NCBI RefSeq assembly: GCF_035474595.1
Contig: NZ_DATIND010000155.1
Coordinates: 124,001 to 188,000, forward strand
From: Longimicrobium sp.
Lineage (GTDB): Bacteria; Gemmatimonadota; Gemmatimonadetes; Longimicrobiales; Longimicrobiaceae
DNA: 64,000 nt
Direction: 5' to 3'
In this document: positions 17,596 to 25,612 of the stretch, one piece after another
Layout of the letters: every line of letters starts with the position of its first letter
How positions within the stretch are numbered: the stretch's first letter is position 1
Position numbers and translations under genes: made by a program
The notes under the pieces: model-generated
What the model saw: the letters and a program-made list of their open reading frames with translations, nothing else
Told to the model about the DNA's origin: nothing
Databases searched by the model: none

Positions 17596-18048
17596 ATGAC
17601 GGACAGAGATTCGGGCGGGCGCCTCTCCACCACCGACAGGGTCTACGGCGCCGTCGCGGCGATCGCGATCGTGCTGGCCGTGTTCTTTCTGTTCCGCGGC
17701 GGCGGCGCGGATGCGACCAGGGTCGACCGCGCGCCGCGCATCACCATCGAGGACCCGCGCCCCGGCGCCGACGTGGACCAGCCGATGGTGGTCACCTTCA
17801 ACGCGCGCACCACGCTGCGCCCCGACGGCTCCGACCCCGCTGCCGGCCGCCACGTGCACGCCCGCATCGGCGCCACCGAGCTGATGCCGGGGACCGCGGA
17901 CGTGCAGCCGGCCGGCGGCACGCGCTACCGCTGGACCCTGCCGCGCCTCCCCGCCGGCGCCGCGAACGTCCGCCTCTACTGGTCCGACGCCTCCCACCAG
18001 CCCATCCCCGGCGCCGCCAGCGACTCCGTGCCCGTGACGATCCGGTGA
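17596..18048 (+). CDS. Membrane-anchored Ig-like domain protein near the copper genes
   Basis: A 150-residue protein. It has a hydrophilic start, one membrane helix (about 17-36, AVAAIAIVLAVFFLFRG), then a short beta-rich periplasmic domain (RITIEDPRPGADVDQPMVV ... VRLYWSDASHQPI). The fold resembles the short immunoglobulin-like domains of FixH/YtkA-type or DUF4399 proteins, but no family is certain. It diverges from the copper operon across 129 bases, so shared regulation is possible. The ATG at 17596 follows a GGGGA ribosome site closely. Confidence 0.6.
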   Translation: MTDRDSGGRLSTTDRVYGAVAAIAIVLAVFFLFRGGGADATRVDRAPRITIEDPRPGADVDQPMVVTFNARTTLRPDGSDPAAGRHVHARIGATELMPGTADVQPAGGTRYRWTLPRLPAGAANVRLYWSDASHQPIPGAASDSVPVTIR

Positions 18049-18067
18049 TCGCTGATCTCCCGGGCCG

Positions 18068-18550
18068 CTAGGGTGCCGCGCGGTGGTGCTGCGGCGGGAA
18101 CCAGATCTGAACGGCCCTGGCCAAGCCGATTCCCGCGACCTCCTGCGGCGGTGCCGCGTGGAGGTCGCGCAGCACCCGCTCTGCCCACGGATACGGCCGC
18201 ACCGTCGCATGCGATGGTGCGGCTCGCCGGACGCGAACCTCTCCCGCCGTGACGGCCGTGTCGCCGCCGGCCATCCGCACCATCAGCAGGTTGCGCACAG
18301 CCTCAGAGAGCGTTTCCGCATCGGCCGAACCGGTCAGCAGGATCACGTCCCGCGGGAGCTGGTCCACCCGGCGGATGATGCGAAAACCGGCCGCCGGTGC
18401 GGCGGTGTCCTGAAGCACCACCGTGACGGGTACTCGTGGCCTCCTGCCCTCAGGCGGCGATGCCGCTCCCTGCGCGTTCAGGACAACGCTCGACGCCGCA
18501 AGGAGGAGCATGGCAAATCCAGCCATGACGACGTTTCGGCATTTCTGCAT
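18068..18550 (-). CDS. Exported protein of unknown function
   Basis: A 160-residue protein with a signal peptide (AGFAMLLLAASSVVLNAQ). The start MQKCRNVV at 18550 has GGGGA about nine bases upstream and leaves 26 bases after the preceding gene; a longer start would overlap that gene. The mature part has a conserved-looking core (FRIIRRVDQLPRDVILLTGSA, then an alpha-helix with LSEAVRNLLMVR), with no cysteines and no known catalytic motif. It probably forms a transcript with the gene at 18577-19200. The function is not recognised. Confidence 0.6.
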   Translation of the reverse strand: MQKCRNVVMAGFAMLLLAASSVVLNAQGAASPPEGRRPRVPVTVVLQDTAAPAAGFRIIRRVDQLPRDVILLTGSADAETLSEAVRNLLMVRMAGGDTAVTAGEVRVRRAAPSHATVRPYPWAERVLRDLHAAPPQEVAGIGLARAVQIWFPPQHHRAAP

Positions 18551-18576
18551 TGGCTGATTCCCCGGTCGGCAGGTGG

Positions 18577-19200
18577 TTACTCGCATACTTTTGCCTCTCC
18601 TTCCCACCATGTCTGCCAGGTGATTCCGCCGTCATACGAGATCTCGATGTAGATGTATTCGGTGTGGCAAACTACCCCGCCGCCACTATCTCCCGAGGTT
18701 CCGGCTGAGCCGTCGCACGAGCCTCCGCCGGAGTCGAACGTGCCGTACGGATCATAGCCCGGGTCCATGCCGACGTCGGTGAACCCGGTTCCGCCGGGGC
18801 TGCCTCCGCCGGAGGCGCATTCGGTCACTGTGCCGCTGTATCGGTACGGGTCGAAGTGATACGCGATGATTCTGCCGTCGTTGTAGATCCAGCACTGCAC
18901 CTGGACCTGGGCGTTGGTCCACTTGGCCTTTCCGTCGGTGGAAACGAGGTCGGCCCTGCCGACCGGCGCGTACCACGCAAGTCCGGGGAGCGGCCGTGCC
19001 ATCGAGGTGGCATACCACGCCGTCTCCCATTCGTGGCCCTTGTAGGGCAGATAGGCCCAGAGGTAGAAGGTCCCATTCAGGCCGGAGGGGCAGCTGATGT
19101 AGTATCCCCCCAGTGGCAGCGGGGGCAATCCCTGCGCTGCCGCACTTCCCCAGCATGCGAATAGACCCGTAACAAATGCGAGAAGTCGCGTGCCTCTCAT
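18577..19200 (-). CDS. Exported Trp/Tyr- and Gly-rich protein, unknown function
   Basis: A 207-residue protein with a signal ending SAAAQG. The mature part starts with a compact aromatic-rich domain (SCPSGLNGTFYLWAYLPY, WETAWYATSMARP, WTNAQVQVQCWIYNDG) containing several Cys, then a Gly/Ser/Asp-rich linker (about 130-175), and ends in a strand-rich segment (YIYIEISYDGGITWQTWWEG) that looks like one BNR-type blade. Base composition is less GC-rich than the flanking genes, hinting at later acquisition. It is first of a two-gene minus-strand unit. No family was recognised. Confidence 0.6.
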   Translation of the reverse strand: MRGTRLLAFVTGLFACWGSAAAQGLPPLPLGGYYISCPSGLNGTFYLWAYLPYKGHEWETAWYATSMARPLPGLAWYAPVGRADLVSTDGKAKWTNAQVQVQCWIYNDGRIIAYHFDPYRYSGTVTECASGGGSPGGTGFTDVGMDPGYDPYGTFDSGGGSCDGSAGTSGDSGGGVVCHTEYIYIEISYDGGITWQTWWEGEAKVCE

Positions 19201-19240
19201 AGTTCCTCGCTACGCCGGAGATCAAGTGCTGGACTTCGAA

Positions 19241-19699
19241 TCAATGACGGGCGGTGTCGCGCGCGGCGGCGCGGCGTGCAAGCGCGATCTCGCGTCCGGG
19301 AAACGGGAATGCGTGCTCGGCGAGCTGGGCATCCGTGGCGCCGGCGTGGTCCCACATTGGCGCCCAAACCTCTTCAAGGATCGCCTGCAGCTCGGGATCG
19401 TCGATGCGCATCAGGTAGCCGCGGTCCGGGCGGTCCGGCGGCACCTGGAAGTACGCCAGGATCTCATCGCGCCGCTCCGGAACCACGCTCGCCAGCAGCC
19501 GTTCCAGCGCGGACGCGTCGATTCCCGGCGGCACCTTCGCCCGCGCCGCCGCATCCAGGTGATAGCCCTGCGTCGGCGTCGCGAGCCGCAGTGGCTTCGG
19601 TGGCGGTGCCGTCATCGTGATTCCCCGGCCTGGTTGTTCGCAGCCACTGGCGGCCAGCAGCATCGCCGCGACCAGCAGAGCCCTTCGATGTCGTCCCAT
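19241..19699 (-). CDS. Small lipoprotein, unknown function
   Basis: A 152-residue lipoprotein: LLVAAMLLAASGC gives the lipobox. The rest is mostly helical (ASALERLLASVVPERRDEILAYF), with an acidic stretch and a final Arg/Ala-rich segment. The start at 19699 is chosen because GAGAGG lies 5 bases upstream; an earlier in-frame start at 19723 lacks one. A promoter-like TTGCCT-N16-TAAAGT lies upstream on the minus strand (about 19745-19772). No known family. Confidence 0.6.
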   Translation of the reverse strand: MGRHRRALLVAAMLLAASGCEQPGRGITMTAPPPKPLRLATPTQGYHLDAAARAKVPPGIDASALERLLASVVPERRDEILAYFQVPPDRPDRGYLMRIDDPELQAILEEVWAPMWDHAGATDAQLAEHAFPFPGREIALARRAAARDTARH

Positions 19700-19816
19700 G
19701 TTGCCTCTCAGCGGAAGTATCACGGCGAGAGAGAGCGTCCGTATACTTTAGATCGATTGGCGCGAAAGGCAATATTCCGGTGAGGTGCACTGCCCCACGT
19801 CATCCGTTTCCCGCGC

Positions 19817-19845
19817 TTGACCGGTCCGGAGCGCCTGTCTAGCTT
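19817..19845 (+). promoter_or_regulatory. Predicted sigma-70-type promoter
   Basis: TTGACC (19817-19822), a 17-base spacer, TAGCTT (19840-19845). This leaves a leader of about 45 bases before the ATG at 19898. Spacing and -10 match those at 20811-20839 and 26246-26274. Confidence 0.65.
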
Positions 19846-19897
19846 CCAGAGCCTCTCCGGCGGCGGTTTCGCCCACCCATCCGCGAGTCCCACTTTC

Positions 19898-20746
19898 ATG
19901 GCATTCTCCCAGCTTCGCCCGCTCGGCATCGGCGAGATCCTGGACGGCGCGTTCGGCATCTACCGGCGCAACTTCACCTCGCTCTTCCTGACCGCGCTCC
20001 TCCCGCAACTCCCCATCGTTGCCGTGGTGGGCGCGATGGCGGCGGCGGGCGCGCTCACCGGCGACAACGCGCCCGTTCTCATCCTGGCCGTGCTGGTGCC
20101 GCTGGTCCTGATCAGCCTGGTTGTGATTGTGGGCGGCGTGACCTGGCAGTTCTCGCGCGCCTACACCGGGCAGCCGGTGAGCACCGGCCAGGCGATCCGG
20201 CGCGGGGCCGAGCAGGTGCTTCCGCTGGGCGCGGCCCTCCTGCTCGTCTGGATCCTGGCTTTCCTGGGCTTCTTCGCGTTCATGATCGGGATGATCGTGA
20301 TGCTGGCGTCGCTCTTCGCCGTCATCCCCGCGGTGGTGCTGGAGCGGCGCGGGCCCCTCCAGGCCATCTCCCGCTCCTGGCAGCTGATCTCCGGCGGCTG
20401 GCTGGAGGTGCTGGTGATCGGCTTCGTGGTGTTCATGCTGCAGTCGCTCCCCAGCTACGCCATGTCGATGGGCTTCTCGCTCGGCGCCCTCATCCTGGGC
20501 CCCGAAACCACCGCGGGGAAGGCCGTCTACATCAGCGGGCAGGTGCTGTCCGGGCTGTCCAACACGCTGATCGTGCCCTTCTGGCTGGGGTGCAAGGTGC
20601 TGCTGTACTACGACCGCCGCGTGCGCACCGAAGCGCTCGACGTGCAGATGATGACCGAGGCGCTGAACGCCCTCCCCGGCGCGCCAGTCGAAGACGTCGT
20701 TCCCGCGCCCGTCCCCGCCGGCCGCCCCATCCCCCGCTGGGGGTGA
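19898..20746 (+). CDS. Multi-pass membrane protein (GPDPase membrane-domain-like)
   Basis: A 282-residue inner-membrane protein with about six helices, for example LFLTALLPQLPIVAVVGAM, VLILAVLVPLVLISLVVIV and FMIGMIVMLASLFAVIPAV. The N-terminus (LRPLGIGEILDGAFGIYRRNF) and VLERRGPLQAISRSWQLISGGW are features of the family related to the membrane region of glycerophosphoryl diester phosphodiesterase; the hydrolase domain is absent. Its substrate is unknown. Such genes often sit next to DUF4129 genes, and one follows here in the same direction. The C-terminus is cytoplasmic and Pro-rich. Confidence 0.72.
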   Translation: MAFSQLRPLGIGEILDGAFGIYRRNFTSLFLTALLPQLPIVAVVGAMAAAGALTGDNAPVLILAVLVPLVLISLVVIVGGVTWQFSRAYTGQPVSTGQAIRRGAEQVLPLGAALLLVWILAFLGFFAFMIGMIVMLASLFAVIPAVVLERRGPLQAISRSWQLISGGWLEVLVIGFVVFMLQSLPSYAMSMGFSLGALILGPETTAGKAVYISGQVLSGLSNTLIVPFWLGCKVLLYYDRRVRTEALDVQMMTEALNALPGAPVEDVVPAPVPAGRPIPRWG

Positions 20747-20810
20747 GCCGACGCCATCATCGAGCGGCGGCCGGGCGTCACCATCCTCCGGCCGCTCCTT
20801 TGGATGCGAA

Positions 20811-20839
20811 TTGACACGCTCCGCGCCCCCGCATAGCTT
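20811..20839 (+). promoter_or_regulatory. Predicted promoter of the DUF4129-MoxR-DUF58 operon
   Basis: TTGACA (20811-20816), a 17-base spacer, TAGCTT (20834-20839). The first gene starts at 20996, leaving a leader of about 150 GC-rich bases that is CCG-rich and contains no convincing gene. Confidence 0.65.
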
Positions 20840-20995
20840 CCGCCCCCCCGTGCGCCGCACCGTTCGCGCGCCCGGCCCCCGCGTTCCCGCGCCGTCCGCA
20901 CCGCCACCCGTGACCCCTCGCCGCCGCACCTGCCCGGCCGCCCCCGGCCGCGCCGCGCGCCCCGCCGCGCGCCCCGCCGCGCGGAGGGCGTAGCC

Positions 20996-21613
20996 GTGCC
21001 CGCGCCGCTCCCCACCGCCGCCGACGTGCGGAAGGCGGTCGCCACCGTGTACCAGCGGCCCGAGTTCGAGGAGCGCCACGGCTTCGGCGAGTGGTTCTGG
21101 CAGCAGGTGGGCCGCTTCTTCGAGCGCATCGGCCGGTGGATGGGGTCGGTCGCCAACCTGCGCAACACCTCGCCGCCGCTGTACTGGACCATCGTGGGCG
21201 GGCTCACGCTGGCCGTGGCCGCGGCCATCGCGTACCTGGTGTGGAAGGCCGTCCGCCGCGCCCGCGACGAGGAGCCCGCGGCGAAGAGCGGGAAGCTGTC
21301 GAAGCCGCGCACCGCCACCGACTGGGAGGCCGAGGCCGCGCGCCTGGCCGCCGAGGGAAAGCTGCGCGAGGCCGCCGCCGCGCTCTACCAGGCGCTGCTG
21401 CTGCGGCTTGACGCGCTCAGCGTCGTCCGCTTCGATGCCAGCAAGACGCCGGGCGACTACCGCATCGAGGCGCGCGGCAACGCCCGGGCCTCGCACGCGC
21501 TGGGCACATTCCTGGGCGTGTTCGAGCCGGTGGCCTTCGGCGGGCGCGCGCTGGACATGGACGGGTGGGAGCGGTTGCGCGCCGCCGTGGCCGAGGGAAC
21601 CGCCGGTGAATAG
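20996..21613 (+). CDS. DUF4129-domain membrane protein
   Basis: A 205-residue protein, first of a four-gene operon. It has a hydrophilic N-terminal part with an amphipathic stretch (FGEWFWQQVGRFFERIGRW), one membrane helix (about 61-82, YWTIVGGLTLAVAAAIAYLVW), and a cytoplasmic DUF4129 domain (AARLAAEGKLREAAAALYQALLLRLD). The start is GTG, because an in-frame stop lies just upstream. DUF4129 proteins accompany MoxR/DUF58 genes, and the order here, DUF4129-DUF4350-MoxR-DUF58, is the usual one. The role is probably in assembly or regulation of an envelope complex; this is not established. Confidence 0.85.
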   Translation: MPAPLPTAADVRKAVATVYQRPEFEERHGFGEWFWQQVGRFFERIGRWMGSVANLRNTSPPLYWTIVGGLTLAVAAAIAYLVWKAVRRARDEEPAAKSGKLSKPRTATDWEAEAARLAAEGKLREAAAALYQALLLRLDALSVVRFDASKTPGDYRIEARGNARASHALGTFLGVFEPVAFGGRALDMDGWERLRAAVAEGTAGE

Positions 21614-22763
21614 CCGCCGCGACGTGCTGATCCTCGTCGCCATCCTGGTGGGGGTGGTTCTCCTCACCCTGCTCGCGGGCGGCGGGTCGGGGGCGGGGCC
21701 GGGGGGATCGGACCGCCGCGCCTCCACCTACCTCGCCACGCCCCACGGCACCCGCGCGCTCCGCGACGTGCTGGTGGAGCTGAAGATCCCCTCCGACCGC
21801 CGCCTGCAGGCGTACGTGGACGCCGACTCGCTGGCGGGCCCGCTGGTGCTGCTGGCGCCGTCGGCCAACCCCTCGCCGGGCGAGCTGCACGGGCTGGCGG
21901 CGTGGGTGCGCGGCGGCGGCACGCTCCTCTATGCCGCCGGGATGGGCGAGGACGAGGTGGGCGACTCGCTGGGGATCGCCACCACGTACATCGCGGGCGG
22001 CGTGGCCGGCGAGGGCGCCGTCGCCACCGCCGAGCCGGGGCCGCTGACGGAAGGGGTCACCACGGTGGACGGCTTCCGCTTCGGCTTCGAGAGCGGCACG
22101 CCGGGGATGCGGAACGCGAAGGTGCTGGCCAGCTCCGGCGGGTATCCGGTGGTGATCGACTACCGGCTGGGGCGCGGGCGGGTGATCGCTTGGGCCGACG
22201 CGCTCCCGCTCACCAACACGCGGCTGAAGTCCAGCCACGCAGCCGAGCTCTTCGCGCGCACCGCGGTGGACGCGGCGGGGGGGCGCACCCTCTGGTTCGA
22301 CGAGTACCACCACGGCTTCAAGAGCGGCGGCAGCGTGGTCCGCGGCACCGCGCGCTTCCTGGCCAGCGAGCGTGCCGGGCACGCGGCGCTGCAGGTGATG
22401 GCCGCCATCCTGGGCGTGCTGCTGCTGGTGGGGCGCCGCTTCGGGCGGCCGCTGCCGTCGCCCCCCGCGCGCCGGCGCTCGCCGCTGGAGCACGTGGAGG
22501 CGCTGGCCGGCGCGTACCGGCAGGCGGGCGCCCGCGACACCGCGCGCCGCCTGCTGCTGGCGGGAATGGCGCGGCGGCTGGGCCGGCGCACGCCGCACAC
22601 GCCGGCCGCCGAGGCCGAGCTGCTGCGGCGCCTGTCCAGCCACCCCACGGCGGGCGAGGCGGCGCGGGTGCTGGAGGCGGAGTGGAGGAAGGGGCGGAGC
22701 GCCGACCTGGTGGCGCTTTCCCGCGACGTGGACCGCTACCTGGACGAGGTTTCGCGAACGTGA
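21606..22763 (+). CDS. DUF4350-domain membrane protein
   Basis: A 385-residue protein starting at GTG 21606, overlapping the previous gene by 8 bases with GAGGGA upstream. It has an N-terminal membrane helix (LILVAILVGVVLLTLLAGGG), then an extracytoplasmic domain with the DUF4350 core: YLATPHGTRALRDVL, LVLLAPSANPSPGELHGLAAWVRGGGT split by loops, and TLWFDEYHHGF. A second membrane helix near 258-275 (ALQVMAAILGVLLLVGRRFG) is followed by a cytoplasmic tail. Overlaps on both sides indicate translational coupling within the operon. Confidence 0.86.
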   Translation: MNSRRDVLILVAILVGVVLLTLLAGGGSGAGPGGSDRRASTYLATPHGTRALRDVLVELKIPSDRRLQAYVDADSLAGPLVLLAPSANPSPGELHGLAAWVRGGGTLLYAAGMGEDEVGDSLGIATTYIAGGVAGEGAVATAEPGPLTEGVTTVDGFRFGFESGTPGMRNAKVLASSGGYPVVIDYRLGRGRVIAWADALPLTNTRLKSSHAAELFARTAVDAAGGRTLWFDEYHHGFKSGGSVVRGTARFLASERAGHAALQVMAAILGVLLLVGRRFGRPLPSPPARRRSPLEHVEALAGAYRQAGARDTARRLLLAGMARRLGRRTPHTPAAEAELLRRLSSHPTAGEAARVLEAEWRKGRSADLVALSRDVDRYLDEVSRT

Positions 22764-23764
22764 GCACCCTGATGGGCACCCCCCCGGCCGAGGCGGGCCG
22801 CGCGCACGAGGTGCTGGAGCGGCTGGACGGCGTGGTGCTGGGGCAGTACGCCATGCTGCGGCAGATGATGGTGGCGCTCCTGGCCGGCGGGCACGCGCTG
22901 ATCGAGGGCGTGCCGGGAACGGCCAAGACGCTGGCCATCCGCTCGCTGGCGCTGGCGCTGGACCTGCGCTTCGGGCGCGTGCAGTTCACCCCGGACCTGA
23001 TGCCGACGGACCTGGTGGGCGTGAACGTGCTGGACGAGCTGAAGAAGGAGTTCGTCTACCACCCTGGTCCCATCTTCGCCGACCTGCTGCTGGCGGACGA
23101 GATCAACCGCGCCCCCGCCAAGACGCAGGCCGCGCTCCTCGAGGCCATGCAGGAGCGGCAGGTGACGGTCGACGGGAAGACGCGCCCGCTCCCGGTGGGC
23201 TTTACCGTGTTCGCCTCGCAGAACCCGGTGGAGTACGAGGGCACCTACCCGCTCCCCGAGGCGCAGCTCGACCGCTTCCTGCTGAAGATCACGGTCGACT
23301 ACCCCGCCGCCGACGCCGAGCGCGCCATCCTGGACCGCTACGCCGGCGGCTTCAGCGCCGACCGGCCCGACACCTACGGCGTGCAGCCGGTCCTCTCCTC
23401 GGGCGACCTGGTGCGGCTGCGGCAGTCGGTGGCGGCGGTGCACGTGGAGCCCGTGGTGCGCGACTACATCACCCGCATCGTCCGCGCGACCCGCGAGGAG
23501 CCGAGCTTCGCGCTGGGGGCCAGCCCGCGCGCGGGGGTGGCGCTGTTCCTGGCCGCGCGCGCCGAGGCCCTGCTCTCCGGCCGCGACTTCGTCACCCCGG
23601 ACGACGTGAAGTCGCTGGCCGGCCCGGTGCTGCGCCACCGCGTGGTGCTCACCCCCGAGGCCGAGGTCGAGGGCCAGCGCGTGGACGACCGCCTCCGCGG
23701 CCTCCTCCAGTCCATCCCCGCGCCGCGCCTGGCCACGCAGCAGCCGGGACCGCCGCCGGCGTGA
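22760..23764 (+). CDS. MoxR-family AAA+ ATPase
   Basis: A 334-residue cytoplasmic AAA+ ATPase. Walker A is GVPGTAKT, Walker B is LLLADEINRAPAKTQ, and sensor 1 lies in VFASQNPVEYEGTYPLPEAQLDRF. MoxR proteins act as chaperones that activate or assemble partner complexes, usually with a vWA protein; the DUF58 protein next door is the expected partner. The GTG at 22760 overlaps the DUF4350 stop (GTGA); an ATG four codons later is an alternative. A 225-base gap with repeat R3 separates it from DUF58, unusual for this otherwise tight operon. Confidence 0.95.
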   Translation: MSTLMGTPPAEAGRAHEVLERLDGVVLGQYAMLRQMMVALLAGGHALIEGVPGTAKTLAIRSLALALDLRFGRVQFTPDLMPTDLVGVNVLDELKKEFVYHPGPIFADLLLADEINRAPAKTQAALLEAMQERQVTVDGKTRPLPVGFTVFASQNPVEYEGTYPLPEAQLDRFLLKITVDYPAADAERAILDRYAGGFSADRPDTYGVQPVLSSGDLVRLRQSVAAVHVEPVVRDYITRIVRATREEPSFALGASPRAGVALFLAARAEALLSGRDFVTPDDVKSLAGPVLRHRVVLTPEAEVEGQRVDDRLRGLLQSIPAPRLATQQPGPPPA

Positions 23765-23817
23765 CGGGAGATGGGGATCGGGAGATTCGAATCGACAGCC
23801 GGCGCTAGATTCCACGC

Positions 23818-23883
23818 CGAGTTCTCCCCTCCCCCGCGGAGCGGGCGGAGGGGCCGGGGGAAGAGGCCAGCCAGGCGGGCAGG
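23818..23883 (+). repeat. Dispersed intergenic repeat, family R3 copy a
   Basis: A GC-rich block GTTCTCCCCTCC...GCGGAGCGGGCGGAGG...CCAGCCAGGCGGGCAG. A near-identical block lies at 36935-36997. Here it lies inside the MoxR-DUF58 operon spacer. Confidence 0.8.
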
Positions 23884-23989
23884 ATGCCTCCCCATTGCGT
23901 CGAAGGTTCTCATCGACCGAGTTTTCTCCATCCCCCCGTCCTGAAAGCTTTTCGGTGATCCCGATCCCGATTCCCCGCCGCCGCGCCGC

Positions 23990-25285
23990 GTGTTGAACGT
24001 TCTTCCCTCCCGCCGGTTCCTGCTCCTGCTGGCGCTGCTCTCCCCGCTTTTCCTGGTGGGCGCGGCGGCCGCCTTCGCCGCCGACGCCATGCTGCTGGCG
24101 CTGTTCGCGCTGGACGCGCTGTGGACGCCCGCGGCGCGGCTGCGCATCGAGCGGCGGGCGCCGCAGCGCATCGGGCTGGGCGCCACCGCGCGCGACATGC
24201 TGGTGGTGGAGAACCGCGGCCGGGTTGCCGCGCGCGTCCGCCTGACCGACGACCTTCCCGACATCCTGGTCCGCGAGGGCGACTGGGTGCGCGAGGCCGT
24301 GGTCCGCCCCGGCCGCGACGCGGAGATCGGCTTCCCCGTCCTGGCCGAGCGCCGTGGCGACGTGGAGTACGGCGACGTGCACGTGCGCGTCCTGGGCCCG
24401 CTCGGCCTGGCCTGGCGGCAGCGGCGCGTGGAACGCGCGGACCCGCTGCGGGTGATGCCGGGGATGCTGGAGGTGCGGCGCTACCGTCTGCTGGGGCTGC
24501 ACAACCGCCTGCGCGAGGCCGGCTTCCGCCCCGTGCGTCAGCGCGGCGAGGGCGGCAGCTTCGAGTCGCTGCGCGAGTACTCGCGCGGCGACGATCCGCG
24601 CACCATCGACTGGAAGGCCACGGCGCGGCGCTCCAAGCTGATCGTGCGCCAGTACGAGGTGGAGCGCCGCCAGAACGTGGTGATCCTGGTGGACGCGGGG
24701 CGGCTGATGACGGAGAAGGTGGGCGACCGCGAGCGGCTGGACTACGCGCTGACCGCCGCGCTCCTGCTGGCCGACGTGGCCTCGCTGCACGGCGACCAGG
24801 TGGGGCTGCTGGTGTTCGCCGACCGGGTGCAGCAGTACATCCCGCCGTCGCGCGGCAGCATCAGCACGCTGGCCGAGGCGCTGGGGGGCGTGCACGCGCG
24901 GATGGTGGAGCCCAACTATCCCGCCGCGTTCACCTATCTGGCGAAGCAGCTGAGGCGCAGGTCGCTGCTCGTCGTCTTCACCGACATCATCGACGCGCAG
25001 GCCTCGTCCGCGCTGGTCGCGCACCTGGGGAAGGCGGCCTCGCGCCATCTCCCCATCGCCGTGGCCCTGCGCAACCCGGACCTGGAGGCGACCGCGCAGG
25101 TCCCCGCGCGGAGCGAGGCCGACGTCTACCGCCGCGCCGCCGCGGAGGAGCTGCTGCAGGCCCGCGCCGCCGCGCTCACGTCCATGCAGCGCAGCGGCGT
25201 CCTCATCGCCGACGCCCGCCCGACCGACGCCGTCCCCACCGTCGTGAACCGCTACCTCGACGTGAAGCGCCGCGGGCTGCTGTAA
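23990..25285 (+). CDS. DUF58-domain protein with vWA-like fold
   Basis: A 431-residue protein. Two N-terminal membrane helices (LLLLALLSPLFLVGAAAAF, DAMLLALFALDALW) are followed by a DUF58 core with the hallmark SRGDDPRTIDWKATARRSKL. A vWA-like domain (about 225-360) has VVILVDAGRLM in place of a DxSxS metal site, so the MIDAS is degenerate. Start is GTG or the adjacent TTG; there is no ATG nearby. It is the likely partner of the MoxR ATPase upstream. A very strong two-way terminator follows at 25401-25452. Confidence 0.9.
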   Translation: MLNVLPSRRFLLLLALLSPLFLVGAAAAFAADAMLLALFALDALWTPAARLRIERRAPQRIGLGATARDMLVVENRGRVAARVRLTDDLPDILVREGDWVREAVVRPGRDAEIGFPVLAERRGDVEYGDVHVRVLGPLGLAWRQRRVERADPLRVMPGMLEVRRYRLLGLHNRLREAGFRPVRQRGEGGSFESLREYSRGDDPRTIDWKATARRSKLIVRQYEVERRQNVVILVDAGRLMTEKVGDRERLDYALTAALLLADVASLHGDQVGLLVFADRVQQYIPPSRGSISTLAEALGGVHARMVEPNYPAAFTYLAKQLRRRSLLVVFTDIIDAQASSALVAHLGKAASRHLPIAVALRNPDLEATAQVPARSEADVYRRAAAEELLQARAAALTSMQRSGVLIADARPTDAVPTVVNRYLDVKRRGLL

Positions 25286-25400
25286 AGCCTGATCCGGAGA
25301 TGGGTTCGTGCTTCCGCGCCGCACCCCGCCCAGCGTCATAAAAAGAAGGGCGATCGGAAGACGAGGTGATCGGTGCGGCGCGGCTGTGTGGCCCTCACCC

Positions 25401-25452
25401 GAAAAAAGGAGCGAGCCGAGACAAACCGCCGTCTCGGCTCGCTCCTTTTTTC
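25401..25452. terminator. Bidirectional rho-independent terminator
   Basis: A 22-base perfect stem (25401-25422 with 25431-25452) around AAACCGCC carries six A on one side and six T on the other. It serves the DUF58 operon on the plus strand and the toxin-antitoxin operon on the minus strand. Confidence 0.95.
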
Positions 25453-25559
25453 GACCTCTCCCAAACTGCTGGGAGAGGTGACTGCGACAGCGTCTTGGGA
25501 AAGGTTCACGATCGGACGCGCCGGGGCCACGCAAGCAGAGATGAGCGTGTATCCCGGCG

Positions 25560-25604
25560 GACGTGCGAGCAGAGTATCGATCCTTCGGCCTGCAACCGTC
25601 TGGC
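25560..25604 (+). repeat. Truncated family R1 repeat, copy f
   Basis: ACGTGC, then ATCGATCCTTCGGCCTGCAA and a short remainder; the GCGGCGTGG-CAGGATGACGTC half is missing. The truncation ends near the toxin stop codon, suggesting the toxin-antitoxin insertion or a deletion removed the rest. Confidence 0.65.
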
Positions 25605-25612
25605 CGCGCTCT

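Larger units (their letters stand above)
25286..25612. other. Convergent spacer: terminator and R1 remnant
   Basis: No gene in 327 bases. It contains the strong terminator 25401-25452, a second weak inverted motif (CTCTCCCA...TGGGAGAG, about 25457-25480), and a truncated R1 repeat at 25560-25604 just before the toxin stop codon. Confidence 0.7.

Noticed and set aside
20811-20993. Possible 60-residue gene before DUF4129
   Set aside because: It starts in the promoter -35 box and encodes only Arg/Pro/Ala-rich sequence.
22736-25534. Long minus-strand open frame over MoxR and DUF58
   Set aside because: It runs through the R3 repeat and the terminator at 25401-25452, and the opposite strand is clearly coding.
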